A stretch of DNA of 6,548 nucleotides, taken from positions 1 through 6,548 of the forward strand of contig OMUE01000028.1 in assembly GCA_900314165.1 (NCBI GenBank). The letters are read 5' to 3'. The translations under genes were made by a program, and so were the position numbers. The stretch is from an uncultured Acidaminococcus sp. (GTDB lineage Bacteria; Bacillota_C; Negativicutes; Acidaminococcales; Acidaminococcaceae). The notes beneath the pieces are model-generated. The model was given only the letters and a program-made list of their open reading frames with translations. It made no database searches and was not told the origin of the DNA. Positions 1 through 6,548 of the stretch are shown one piece after another. Numbering within the stretch: position 1 is the first letter of the stretch; every line of letters begins with the position of its first letter.

Positions 1-1
1 G

Positions 2-526
2 GACTATGTGTACCTACAGGAAAAGCTGGCCACCCTGGCCGGCCGCAAGCTTCACGGCAAAAAGAACCACTATAACGCCTTTATTAAAGATCATCCGGAC
101 TTTGTCTATGAAAAGATTACGCCGGAAAATAAGGACGAGTGCATCGAATTTGGCAAACAGTGGATCATTAACCGGGAAGAAACGGACCCCACCATTATCC
201 GTGAATACAGCGCCATCCAGGAAGGGCTCAACAACCTGGAAGCCCTGAGAATCCGGGGCGGGCTCATCCGCCTGGACGGACAGGTCAAGGCCTTTACCTT
301 TGGGGAACGGGCCAGCAAGGAAACCATGATCGTCCATGTGGAAAAGGCAGATCCGGATATTCGCGGCCTGTTTACGGCTATCAACAAGGAATTCGTGTCC
401 CGGGAATGCCAGGATGTGATCTATGTAAACCGGGAAGAAGATATGGGCATTGAAGGACTCCGGAAAGCCAAGGAATCCTACCATCCGGAATTTATGCTGC
501 GGAAATACAATACCATCGTCCGGTAA
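2..526 (+). CDS. DUF2156 / phosphatidylglycerol lysyltransferase C-terminal-like acyltransferase (5'-truncated by window)
   Basis: The reading frame is open from base 2 to the TAA at 524-526, giving 174 residues that begin DYVYLQEKL; the true start lies upstream of the window. Seen: an LAGRKLHGKKNHYNAF segment near the fragment's N-terminus and a C-terminal NREEDMGIEGLRKAKESY segment followed by HPEFMLRKY. I recognise both as hallmarks of the DUF2156 family, which shares the tandem GNAT-like fold of the MprF C-terminal domain (aminoacyl transfer from aminoacyl-tRNA to phosphatidylglycerol). Family members without the MprF membrane part are usually about 300 aa, so a little over half is visible. 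No membrane segment is seen here, so a cytosolic enzyme is likely. The substrate is unknown and lysyl transfer should not be assumed. The gene lies 12 nt upstream of a second GNAT-type gene and is probably co-transcribed with it. Confidence 0.85.
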   Translation, partial: DYVYLQEKLATLAGRKLHGKKNHYNAFIKDHPDFVYEKITPENKDECIEFGKQWIINREETDPTIIREYSAIQEGLNNLEALRIRGGLIRLDGQVKAFTFGERASKETMIVHVEKADPDIRGLFTAINKEFVSRECQDVIYVNREEDMGIEGLRKAKESYHPEFMLRKYNTIVR

Positions 527-527
527 C

Positions 528-533
528 AGGAGG
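528..533 (+). promoter_or_regulatory. Shine-Dalgarno site of the Eis-like gene
   Basis: A perfect AGGAGG ends 5 nt before the ATG at 539. It occupies most of the 12-nt gap after the upstream TAA and fixes the start. The stretch GGAGGCTGCCATG is almost identical (12 of 13 bases) to the purL initiation site. Confidence 0.85.
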
Positions 534-538
534 CTGCC

Positions 539-1720
539 ATGGATTTTCGCCTGATCAATGAAGAGACACTGCCCCAGGCAGCGGATCTGTGGGATGAATG
601 TTTTGAAAAAAAGGATACGCCCTTCCACCAATGGTATTTTAAGGACTACTGCCTGAAGCAGAACCGGATCCTGGGAGGTTTTCAGGACGGCCGGCTGGCT
701 ACCATGCTGCATCTGAATCCCTACGTGCTGCAGCTGCGGGGCAGGGCCTGGAAGGTGCCCTATATCGTAGGCGTAGCCACGGACCCTGTAGACCGGGGCA
801 GCCACGTCATGGGCCAGCTCATGGAGACCACGTTCACCATGCTACGGGCTATGAAGGTGCCCTTCGTGATCCTCATGCCCATCTTTGCGGGCATCTACCA
901 GCCTTACGGGTTCAGCTATACATACCTGCGAAAGCAGTACAAGCTGCCCCTGGCCCAGCTGGATTTTGCAGGCCATACCTTGCAGGGCTTTACGGTAAAG
1001 CGGGGGAACCCCGGCGCTTACAAAGACCAGCTGGCGGCTATTTATGCCAAGGCCATGGAACGGTATCACGGATATGCCCTGCGGGATGATCGGGTGTGGA
1101 ATAACACCCTCGTTACGGCAGAACAGGAAAATTTTCAGGCCGTGATTCTGGAAGAAGACGGTGCACCCAGGGCCTATGCGTTGTATAATAAAGATGGTAC
1201 GACGATTTTTGTACAGGAAATGCTCTGCGTGGACGCACCGTCCCAGATCCGCCTGTTCCAGTATTTCAAAGGCCTGGCCGGTACCTTTACCACCTTGGAC
1301 TATCTGGCACCGGAGGACGATGTAACGTATCTCCGCCTGAAAGACCAGGGCCTGGCTCCTCAGGAAAAGCCCTTTATGATGGGCCGTGTGCTGAATGCGG
1401 CGGCCTGCCTGAAGGCACTGCCCTATGGGCCGGAGCTGGTGGGCAAGGAACTGGTGCTGGGACTGAAGGACGAGCAGATCGCCCTGAACACCATGCTGGT
1501 GAAGCTGCGCTTTACGGATCAGGGGCTGGAGCTGCTGAACACAGTGGACGATGCCACAGTCCTCATGGACGAAGCCGCGTTCACCCAGCTGTTTTTCGGA
1601 GCTTATTCTGTGGATGACCTGCTAAAAGCAGGGATGATCTTCGTTGCCGATACGAAATCTAAGGAAGTACTTGAAAAATTGTTCCCGAAAGAGAATAATT
1701 TTATTAATGAGTATTTTTGA
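539..1720 (+). CDS. Eis-like GNAT N-acetyltransferase with C-terminal SCP2-like domain
   Basis: 393 aa, close to the roughly 400 aa usual for Eis-type proteins. Expected order: N-terminal GNAT domain (about 1-135), central GNAT-like domain (about 150-280) and SCP2-like domain (about 290-393). Seen: a VGVAT strand and following loop at 77-90 (acetyl-CoA site), GIYQPYGF at 118-125, FMMGRVLN at 279-286 entering the C-terminal domain, and an FINEYF tail. In Mycobacterium tuberculosis Eis, Tyr126 in the GIY motif is the general acid and the C-terminal carboxylate the general base; by alignment by eye these correspond to Tyr120 and Phe393. The family transfers acetyl from acetyl-CoA to amines, including aminoglycosides; the substrate here is unknown. 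Odd: the acetyl-CoA loop reads DRGSHVM, with His89 where a Gly is usual. Neighbours lie 12 nt upstream and 11 nt downstream (purL), suggesting an operon. The 3' end is unusually AT-rich. Confidence 0.87.
   Translation: MDFRLINEETLPQAADLWDECFEKKDTPFHQWYFKDYCLKQNRILGGFQDGRLATMLHLNPYVLQLRGRAWKVPYIVGVATDPVDRGSHVMGQLMETTFTMLRAMKVPFVILMPIFAGIYQPYGFSYTYLRKQYKLPLAQLDFAGHTLQGFTVKRGNPGAYKDQLAAIYAKAMERYHGYALRDDRVWNNTLVTAEQENFQAVILEEDGAPRAYALYNKDGTTIFVQEMLCVDAPSQIRLFQYFKGLAGTFTTLDYLAPEDDVTYLRLKDQGLAPQEKPFMMGRVLNAAACLKALPYGPELVGKELVLGLKDEQIALNTMLVKLRFTDQGLELLNTVDDATVLMDEAAFTQLFFGAYSVDDLLKAGMIFVADTKSKEVLEKLFPKENNFINEYF
1671..1699 (+). promoter_or_regulatory. candidate sigma-A promoter for purL, inside the 3' end of the Eis-like gene
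   Basis: TTGAAA at 1671-1676 (5 of 6 to TTGACA) and AATAAT at 1694-1699 (5 of 6 to TATAAT) are separated by exactly 17 nt. The stretch is clearly more AT-rich than its surroundings. Transcription would begin near 1706, leaving a short leader of about 25 nt before the purL ATG. It overlaps codons for the conserved Eis-like C-terminus, so part of the composition may reflect protein constraint (Lys, Glu, Asn, Ile, Phe). This is a by-eye prediction. Confidence 0.5.
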
Positions 1721-1726
1721 GGGAGG
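1719..1726 (+). promoter_or_regulatory. Shine-Dalgarno site that fixes the purL start
   Basis: GAGGGAGG overlaps the last two bases of the upstream TGA and ends 5 nt before the ATG at 1732. An in-frame TTG at 1717 would lengthen PurL by five residues, but it sits upstream of this site and cannot use it, so the ATG is preferred. Confidence 0.85.
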
Positions 1727-1731
1727 CTGTC

Positions 1732-4700
1732 ATGAGCGAAAACATCAGAAGAATTTATGTGGAAAAAAAGAAAGCCTATGGGGTAGAAGCGTCCAATATG
1801 TGTGCTGACCTGCAGCAGACCTTGGGCCTGACCCAGCTGACCGGGGTGCGGATCCTGAATCGCTATGATCTGGCCGGCCTCAGTGACGCAGAATATCAGA
1901 GCGCCAAGACTCTGGTGCTTAGCGAAGCACCTGTGGACAATGTGTACGAAGAAACCGTGGAAATCCCTGCAGGCACCCACAGCTTTGCCGTGGAACTGCT
2001 GCCCGGCCAATACGACCAGCGGGAAGATTTCGCCGCACAGTGCATCCAGGCTATTACCCAGGGCCAGCGTCCTGTAATTGCTGCTGCCAAGGTCTATGTG
2101 CTGGAAGGGGAGCTGACGGACGCTGATGTAGAGAAAATCAAACATTACGTCATCAACCCGGTGGAAGCTCAGGAAGCAGAAATCGCCAAACCGGAAACCC
2201 TGGATATGACCTGGGAAGCACCGAAACCGGTAGCCATCCTGACGGGCTTCAGAGAATTGTCCCATGAAGGCTTGGTGGATTTCCTGAACAAACAGGAACT
2301 GGCCATGAGCATCGACGATCTGGCCTTCATCCAGGAATACTTCAAGAAGGAAGACCGGGATCCCTCCATTACGGAAATCAAAGTGCTGGATACCTACTGG
2401 TCCGACCACTGCCGCCATACCACCTTCGAAACGAAGCTGAACAACGTGGAAATCACGGACGGCGTGTACACGGAACCTGTGGCCAAAGCCTTCGAATTAT
2501 ATAAGAAAGACCGTGACTTCGTGTACGGTGCCGATACGAAACGGCCCATCACCCTGATGGATATGGCCTGCCTGGCTACGAAGAAGCTGAAGAAGGAAGG
2601 CAAGATTCCTGATCTGGACGCTTCCGAAGAAATCAACGCCTGCAGCATCGTGGTGCCCATTACCATCGATGGCAAGAAGGAAGACTGGCTGGTTATGTTC
2701 AAGAACGAAACCCATAACCATCCGACGGAAATCGAACCCTTCGGCGGCGCAGCTACCTGCCTGGGCGGCGCTATCCGCGACCCCCTGAGCGGCCGCAGCT
2801 ACGTGTACCAGGCTATGCGGGTGACCGGTGCCGCAGATCCTCGTACGCCGTATGAAAAGACCCTGAAGGGCAAACTGCCTCAGAGAAAGATCACCCTGGG
2901 CGCCGCTGCGGGCTACAGCTCCTACGGCAACCAGATCGGTCTGGCTACGGGCAGCGTAGAAGAATATTACCATCCTCGTTTCGTAGCAAAACGCATGGAA
3001 GTGGGCGGCGTCATCGGCGCAGCTCCCCGGGATGCAGTAGTCCGCGAGAGACCTGCTGCCGGCGACCTGATCGTCCTGCTGGGCGGCCGTACGGGCCGTG
3101 ACGGCATGGGCGGCGCAACGGGCGCTTCCAAGGAACATACCACCAAGTCCCTGAGCGAATGCGGCGCAGAAGTCCAGAAAGGGAATGCTCCTAACGAACG
3201 GAAGATCCAACGCCTGTTCCGGGATAAGAACGTAACCCGCCTCATCAAACGGTGCAACGACTTTGGTGCCGGCGGCGTATCCGTAGCTATCGGCGAACTG
3301 GCTCCCGGCCTGGTCATCAACCTGGACAAGGTGCCCAAGAAGTATGAAGGCCTGGACGGCACGGAACTGGCGATTTCCGAATCCCAGGAACGGATGGCTG
3401 TGTGCATTGCCGCCAAGGATCTGGATACGTTCCTGGCCGCTGCGGATAAAGAAAACCTGGAAGCTACGGTGGTAGCTGAAGTGGCCGAAGATCCCCGTCT
3501 GGTCATGTACTGGTGCGGTGAAAAGATTGTAGACCTGTCCCGGGCATTCCTGGATACCAACGGTATTTCCCAAAATGCAGACGTGGTGGTGGATGGTGTA
3601 ACGGAATCCTCTCCGTTCAACAACGCTCCGGAAGCCATTGCCGATGCGAAAGATATCAAAGACGCCTGGCTGAAGAACCTGGACAGACTGAATGTCTGCA
3701 GTGAAGAAGGCCTGGGCGAACGGTTCGACGGCTCCATCGGCCGGGGCAGCGTGCTCATGCCGTATGGCGGCCGCACCCAGCTGACGCCTACGGAAGGCAT
3801 GGCAGCCCGTCTGCCGGTGCTGGATGGCCATACGGACGCTACCAGCGTCATGACCAGCGGCTTTAACCCTTACGTGGCCTGCTGGAGCCCGTACCATGGC
3901 GCTATGTACGCCGTGGTGGAAGCAGTGTGCCGGGCTGCGGCTATCGGCGCCGATGCTTCCAAGCTGCGCCTGTCCATGCAGGAATATTTCCCGAAGCTGC
4001 ATACTCCTCATACCTGGGGCCTGCCTTTCAGTGCCCTGATGGGTGCTTACCAGGCCTGCTGCGCTCTGGAACTGCCGGCTATCGGCGGCAAGGACTCCAT
4101 GAGCGGTACGTTTATGGATAAAGAAGTGCCTCCGTCCCTGATCTGCTTTGCCGTAGGTGTCATGGACGGCCGGGATACTATCTCCAACGACTTCAAACAA
4201 GCCGGTAACACGGTGGTGTTCGTGCCCGTACCTTGCGACGAACACGAAGTGGTGGACTTTGCAGCCCTGAAGACTCTGCTGGCCAACGTCCATAAAGGCA
4301 TCCTGGGCAAGCGCATCCTCAGCGCCGGCGTAGTGAAGGAAGGCGGCGTGGCTGCCGGTATCTCCACCATGTGCCTGGGCAACGGCCTTGGCTTCGACTT
4401 TGTGAAACCGTTCCTGCACGAAGAATGCCTGTTCACGCTGCAGCCCGGTGGGTTCCTGGTGGAACTGGCACCCGGTGCTGATGCAGACAAGGTCTTCGAA
4501 GGCAGCGATTTCCTGGTACTGGGTACCCTGACGAACAAAGGCGAAATCAACGTCAACGATACGGCCATTTCCCTGGCCGACATCAAGGCAGCTTACACGG
4601 GCACCCTGGAATCCGTCTTCCCGTCCATCGTGAAGGATTCCGGCAAAGACATCGTGAAGATGCCATACTACAACAACGACCTGCCTCTGTGCGCTCCGTA

Positions 4701-5508
4701 TAATGTAGCGAAACCTCGCGTGTTCATTGCCGTATTCCCGGGCCAGAACTGCGAATACGATACAGCACGGGCCTTTGAGGCTGCCGGCGCCGAAGCAGAT
4801 ATCTTTGTAGTCCGGAACATGAAACCGGAATACGTAAAGGAATCCGTGGACGAAATGGTAAAACGGCTGAAACAAGCCCAGATTCTGGCCATCCCCGGCG
4901 GCTTCTCCGCCAGCGACGAACCGGAAGGGTCCGGCAAGTTTATCGCCACCATGTTCCGTCATCCTGCCTTGAAGGAAGCCATCCTGGATCTGCTGAACGA
5001 ACGGGACGGCCTGGCTTTGGGTATCTGCAACGGCTTCCAGGCCCTGATCAAACTGGGTCTGGTACCTTATGGTGATATCCGTCCTCTGACGCCGGAATCT
5101 CCGACCCTGACCTTCAACACCATCGGCCGCCATATTTCCCGTATGGTAGAGACGAAGGTGGTCTCCAACAAGTCTCCGTGGCTGAGCCTGTGCGAACCGG
5201 GCGACATCCATACCATTGCCGTATCCCACGGCGAAGGCCGCTTCGTAGCACCGGAAGCTACCATTAAAGAGCTGTTCAAGAACGGCCAGGTAGGCACCCA
5301 GTACGTGAACCTGGCAGGGGATCCTACCATGGAAAGCCCCTACAACCCCAATGGTTCCCTGTACGCCATTGAAAGTATTACGAGCCCGGATGGCCGTGTC
5401 CTGGGCAAGATGGGTCACAGCGAACGGTACGAGGATGGCCTCATGAAGAACATCCCCGGCAACAAGCTGCAGCCAATCTTCCTGGCAGGGGTTCAATATT
5501 TCAAATAA
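1732..5508 (+). CDS. purL: phosphoribosylformylglycinamidine (FGAM) synthase, single-chain type with glutaminase domain
   Basis: 1258 aa. It catalyses the fourth step of de novo purine synthesis in the cytosol: FGAR + ATP + glutamine to FGAM + ADP + Pi + glutamate (EC 6.3.5.3). Visible order: N-terminal PurS-like domain (about 1-150); linker with YWSDHCRHTTF at 222-232; first synthetase half with FKNETHNHPT (323-332), PFGG and GGAIRD (336-350), GAGGVS (512-517) and ESQERM (550-555); a second AIRS-like half (about 660-970) with GGKDSMSG at 785-792; and a class I glutaminase domain from about 995 with FPGQNCEYD (1002-1010). The glutaminase residues by alignment are Cys1099 in LGICNGFQ, and His1229 and Glu1231 in GHSER. 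The length and N-terminus match the third PurL clade (clostridia, streptococci, bifidobacteria) rather than the roughly 1295-aa proteobacterial form or the split PurLQS system. All catalytic motifs look intact. The ATG is preceded by a strong Shine-Dalgarno site. No other pur gene is in view. Confidence 0.97.
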   Translation: MSENIRRIYVEKKKAYGVEASNMCADLQQTLGLTQLTGVRILNRYDLAGLSDAEYQSAKTLVLSEAPVDNVYEETVEIPAGTHSFAVELLPGQYDQREDFAAQCIQAITQGQRPVIAAAKVYVLEGELTDADVEKIKHYVINPVEAQEAEIAKPETLDMTWEAPKPVAILTGFRELSHEGLVDFLNKQELAMSIDDLAFIQEYFKKEDRDPSITEIKVLDTYWSDHCRHTTFETKLNNVEITDGVYTEPVAKAFELYKKDRDFVYGADTKRPITLMDMACLATKKLKKEGKIPDLDASEEINACSIVVPITIDGKKEDWLVMFKNETHNHPTEIEPFGGAATCLGGAIRDPLSGRSYVYQAMRVTGAADPRTPYEKTLKGKLPQRKITLGAAAGYSSYGNQIGLATGSVEEYYHPRFVAKRMEVGGVIGAAPRDAVVRERPAAGDLIVLLGGRTGRDGMGGATGASKEHTTKSLSECGAEVQKGNAPNERKIQRLFRDKNVTRLIKRCNDFGAGGVSVAIGELAPGLVINLDKVPKKYEGLDGTELAISESQERMAVCIAAKDLDTFLAAADKENLEATVVAEVAEDPRLVMYWCGEKIVDLSRAFLDTNGISQNADVVVDGVTESSPFNNAPEAIADAKDIKDAWLKNLDRLNVCSEEGLGERFDGSIGRGSVLMPYGGRTQLTPTEGMAARLPVLDGHTDATSVMTSGFNPYVACWSPYHGAMYAVVEAVCRAAAIGADASKLRLSMQEYFPKLHTPHTWGLPFSALMGAYQACCALELPAIGGKDSMSGTFMDKEVPPSLICFAVGVMDGRDTISNDFKQAGNTVVFVPVPCDEHEVVDFAALKTLLANVHKGILGKRILSAGVVKEGGVAAGISTMCLGNGLGFDFVKPFLHEECLFTLQPGGFLVELAPGADADKVFEGSDFLVLGTLTNKGEINVNDTAISLADIKAAYTGTLESVFPSIVKDSGKDIVKMPYYNNDLPLCAPYNVAKPRVFIAVFPGQNCEYDTARAFEAAGAEADIFVVRNMKPEYVKESVDEMVKRLKQAQILAIPGGFSASDEPEGSGKFIATMFRHPALKEAILDLLNERDGLALGICNGFQALIKLGLVPYGDIRPLTPESPTLTFNTIGRHISRMVETKVVSNKSPWLSLCEPGDIHTIAVSHGEGRFVAPEATIKELFKNGQVGTQYVNLAGDPTMESPYNPNGSLYAIESITSPDGRVLGKMGHSERYEDGLMKNIPGNKLQPIFLAGVQYFK

Positions 5509-5535
5509 GCTGTAAACGGTCAACAATACAATGCC

Positions 5536-5571
5536 AAAGGGGAGCTGCAATGTTTGGCAGCTCCCCTTTTT
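5536..5571 (+). terminator. rho-independent terminator after purL
   Basis: A perfect 10-bp stem pairs GGGGAGCTGC (5539-5548) with GCAGCTCCCC (5557-5566) across an 8-nt loop. AAA (5536-5538) can extend it against the first three T of the T-run at 5567-5571. It begins 28 nt after the purL stop and should end the upstream transcription unit. The A-run on the other side is short, so it should work mainly on the + strand. Confidence 0.93.
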
Positions 5572-5598
5572 GCTACTGTAGGATAAATCGCAAATAAC
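5570..5598 (+). promoter_or_regulatory. weak candidate promoter for the M16 peptidase gene
   Basis: TTGCTA at 5570-5575 and AATAAC at 5593-5598 are separated by 17 nt; each matches 4 of 6 consensus bases. It is the best spaced pair I found in the AT-rich part of the gap after the terminator. A promoter is expected here because the terminator separates the peptidase gene from purL, but this exact placement is tentative. The start would fall near 5605, putting the GC-rich hairpin in the leader. Confidence 0.25.
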
Positions 5599-5617
5599 TT
5601 TCCTATTGCACTAACAC

Positions 5618-5657
5618 GTAGGGGCGCCCCAGAGCGTAGCGGCGGTGCGCCCGCAAG
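5618..5657. repeat. GC-rich imperfect inverted repeat (possible dispersed REP-like element)
   Basis: GGGCGC (5622-5627) pairs with GCGCCC (5647-5652). After one C/T mismatch, CC (5629-5630) can pair with GG (5644-5645), and a small inner GC-GTA-GC hairpin can form at 5634-5640. The left arm is itself within a perfect 10-base palindrome, GGGGCGCCCC (5621-5630). The pattern GTAGGGGCG...CGCCCGC resembles short intergenic repeats I associate with many gut Firmicutes; that link is from memory. There is no T-run after it, so it is not a terminator. It ends 10 nt before the peptidase Shine-Dalgarno site. Confidence 0.5.
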
Positions 5658-5666
5658 TTTCTATAC

Positions 5667-5673
5667 AGGAGGG
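5667..5673 (+). promoter_or_regulatory. Shine-Dalgarno site of the M16 peptidase gene
   Basis: AGGAGGG ends 5 nt before the ATG at 5679. It supports this ATG as the start of a frame that stays open to the end of the window. Confidence 0.85.
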
Positions 5674-5678
5674 ATTTC

Positions 5679-6548
5679 ATGGAATTACAAGAAGGAACAA
5701 TCTGCCATGGCTTTACGGTGACGAAAATTACACCGCTGCCGGATATTGACTCGGTGGCTTATGAGATGACCCACGACTTCAGTGGCGCAAAACTGCTGTA
5801 CCTGAAATGCAAAGACGATAACAAGGTCTTCACCATCGGTTTTAGGACTCCCTCTGAAGACGAAACCGGCAAGGCCCATATTACGGAACACTCCGTGCTG
5901 TGCGGCAGCCGCAAATACCGGCTGAAGGAACCCTTCGTAGAACTGGTGAAGGGCTCCCTGAACACCTTCCTGAACGCCATCACCTATTCCGACAGGACTG
6001 TGTACCCGGTGGCCAGCCGGAACGACAAGGACTTCAAGAACCTGATGGACGTGTATCTGGACGCCGTATTCTATCCGCTCATTGGGGAGAACCCCTTTAC
6101 TCTGAAGCAGGAAGGCTGGCATTACGAGCTGAAAGCCGACGAACCCGGCAACCCCTTGGTGTACAATGGCGTGGTGTACAACGAAATGAAGGGCGTGTAC
6201 TCCTCTCCGGACGCTATCGAAGAACACGAAGTGAACCAGGCCCTGTTCCCGGATTCTCCTTACCGTTTTGAATCCGGCGGGTTTCCGGAAAACATTCCGG
6301 ACCTGACCCAGGAAGCCTTCGTGGCCTTCCACAAGAGCCACTACAGCCCGGAAAATGCCTATATCTATCTGTATGGGGATATGGACATCGTCAGCTACCT
6401 GGAGTATCTGGATAAAGAATACCTCAGCAGCTTCCCCAAGACCGGGAAGATCGATTTCACGATTCCCCTGCAGCCGGCTTTCGACAAGACCAAGGAAGCC
6501 GTGGCCTATTACCCTGTGCCTGCAGGCAGCGACACGGAGCACAAGACC
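5679..6548 (+). CDS. M16C zinc metallopeptidase, presequence-protease (PreP/Cym1)-like, 3'-truncated by window
   Basis: The frame runs open from the ATG at 5679 to the window edge: 290 codons, about 30% of the roughly 970 aa usual for this family. The inverted zinc motif HxxEH is present as His67-Ile-Thr-Glu70-His71, followed by SVLCGSRKY. The distal zinc ligand is Glu169 in VVYNEMKG. These match His104, Glu107, His108 and Glu205 of human PreP. Other family blocks seen are LPDIDSVAYEM (20-30), EPFVELVKGSLNTFLNA (84-100) and MDVYLDAVFYP (123-133). The first M16 domain spans about 35-200, and a second begins near 210. There is no signal peptide or membrane segment, so it is likely cytosolic. 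Family members form a closed chamber that degrades short unfolded peptides; a peptide-recycling role is inferred. All active-site residues in view are intact. It lies after the purL terminator, so it is probably transcribed separately. Confidence 0.93.
   Translation, partial: MELQEGTICHGFTVTKITPLPDIDSVAYEMTHDFSGAKLLYLKCKDDNKVFTIGFRTPSEDETGKAHITEHSVLCGSRKYRLKEPFVELVKGSLNTFLNAITYSDRTVYPVASRNDKDFKNLMDVYLDAVFYPLIGENPFTLKQEGWHYELKADEPGNPLVYNGVVYNEMKGVYSSPDAIEEHEVNQALFPDSPYRFESGGFPENIPDLTQEAFVAFHKSHYSPENAYIYLYGDMDIVSYLEYLDKEYLSSFPKTGKIDFTIPLQPAFDKTKEAVAYYPVPAGSDTEHKT

Noticed and set aside
14..805. A 263-codon open frame on the - strand across the first two genes.
   Set aside because: It is in register with both sense genes and spans their junction; the same codon bias explains it. 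The frames at 1603-2418 and 5685-6542 on the - strand are rejected for the same reason.
1678..1690. A PurBox-like sequence (GAACAAT on the - strand) between the candidate purL promoter hexamers.
   Set aside because: Only about 9 of 13 positions fit the Bacillus PurR box, the central CC is missing, and no second box is seen at the usual spacing.
1717..1731. TTG at 1717 as an upstream purL start, overlapping the stop of the Eis-like gene.
   Set aside because: The Shine-Dalgarno sequence lies downstream of this TTG and is well placed for the ATG at 1732.
2497..5550. A 1017-codon open frame on the - strand opposite purL.
   Set aside because: Its codons are exactly in register with purL codons, so its stops would need sense TTA, CTA or TCA, which purL avoids. 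The translation shows no recognisable family. It is a codon-bias shadow.
5509..5678. A riboswitch or structured leader RNA in the purL-peptidase gap.
   Set aside because: The gap is 170 nt, part of it taken by the terminator. I see no conserved purine, T-box or other riboswitch core, only the GC-rich hairpin.
5900..6271. A 123-codon + strand frame inside the peptidase gene.
   Set aside because: It lies in a different frame within a clearly conserved M16 coding region, has low-complexity Arg/Gly/Pro-rich content, and lacks a convincing ribosome-binding site.

Overview
The window is a gene-dense chromosomal segment with every gene on the + strand. It suggests a moderately GC-rich anaerobic Firmicute. 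The long single-chain PurL belongs to the third clade (clostridia, streptococci, bifidobacteria). The acyltransferase pair and the PreP-like M16 peptidase are also typical of Clostridia and Negativicutes. Codons ending in G or C dominate, and TTA, CTA and TCA are nearly absent. An Acidaminococcus-like member of the Negativicutes would fit, but that genus call is a low-confidence inference from composition and gene content.

Layout: (1) 2-526, the 3' part of a DUF2156 / phosphatidylglycerol lysyltransferase C-terminal-like acyltransferase. (2) 539-1720, a complete Eis-like GNAT acetyltransferase with a C-terminal SCP2-like domain. (3) 1732-5508, a complete purL (FGAM synthase, 1258 aa). (4) 5509-5678, an intergenic region with a strong rho-independent terminator, a weak possible promoter and a GC-rich inverted-repeat element. 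(5) 5679 to the window end, the 5' part (290 codons) of a PreP/Cym1-like M16C zinc metallopeptidase.

Genes 1-3 are spaced by only 11-12 nt, each gap holding a strong Shine-Dalgarno sequence, and they end at one terminator, so they look like one transcription unit. A promoter-like sequence (TTGAAA, 17 nt, AATAAT) lies in the last codons of the Eis-like gene, so purL may also be transcribed on its own. No other purine gene is visible. PurL supplies FGAM for de novo IMP synthesis; the two upstream acyltransferases have no obvious link to purines. The M16 gene is separated from this unit by the terminator and probably has its own promoter.

I see no mobile element, CRISPR array, tRNA or rRNA, and no clear sign of a new multi-gene system. 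The most interesting points are the purL placement and internal promoter, the GC-rich hairpin before the peptidase gene, and an atypical acetyl-CoA loop in the Eis-like protein.
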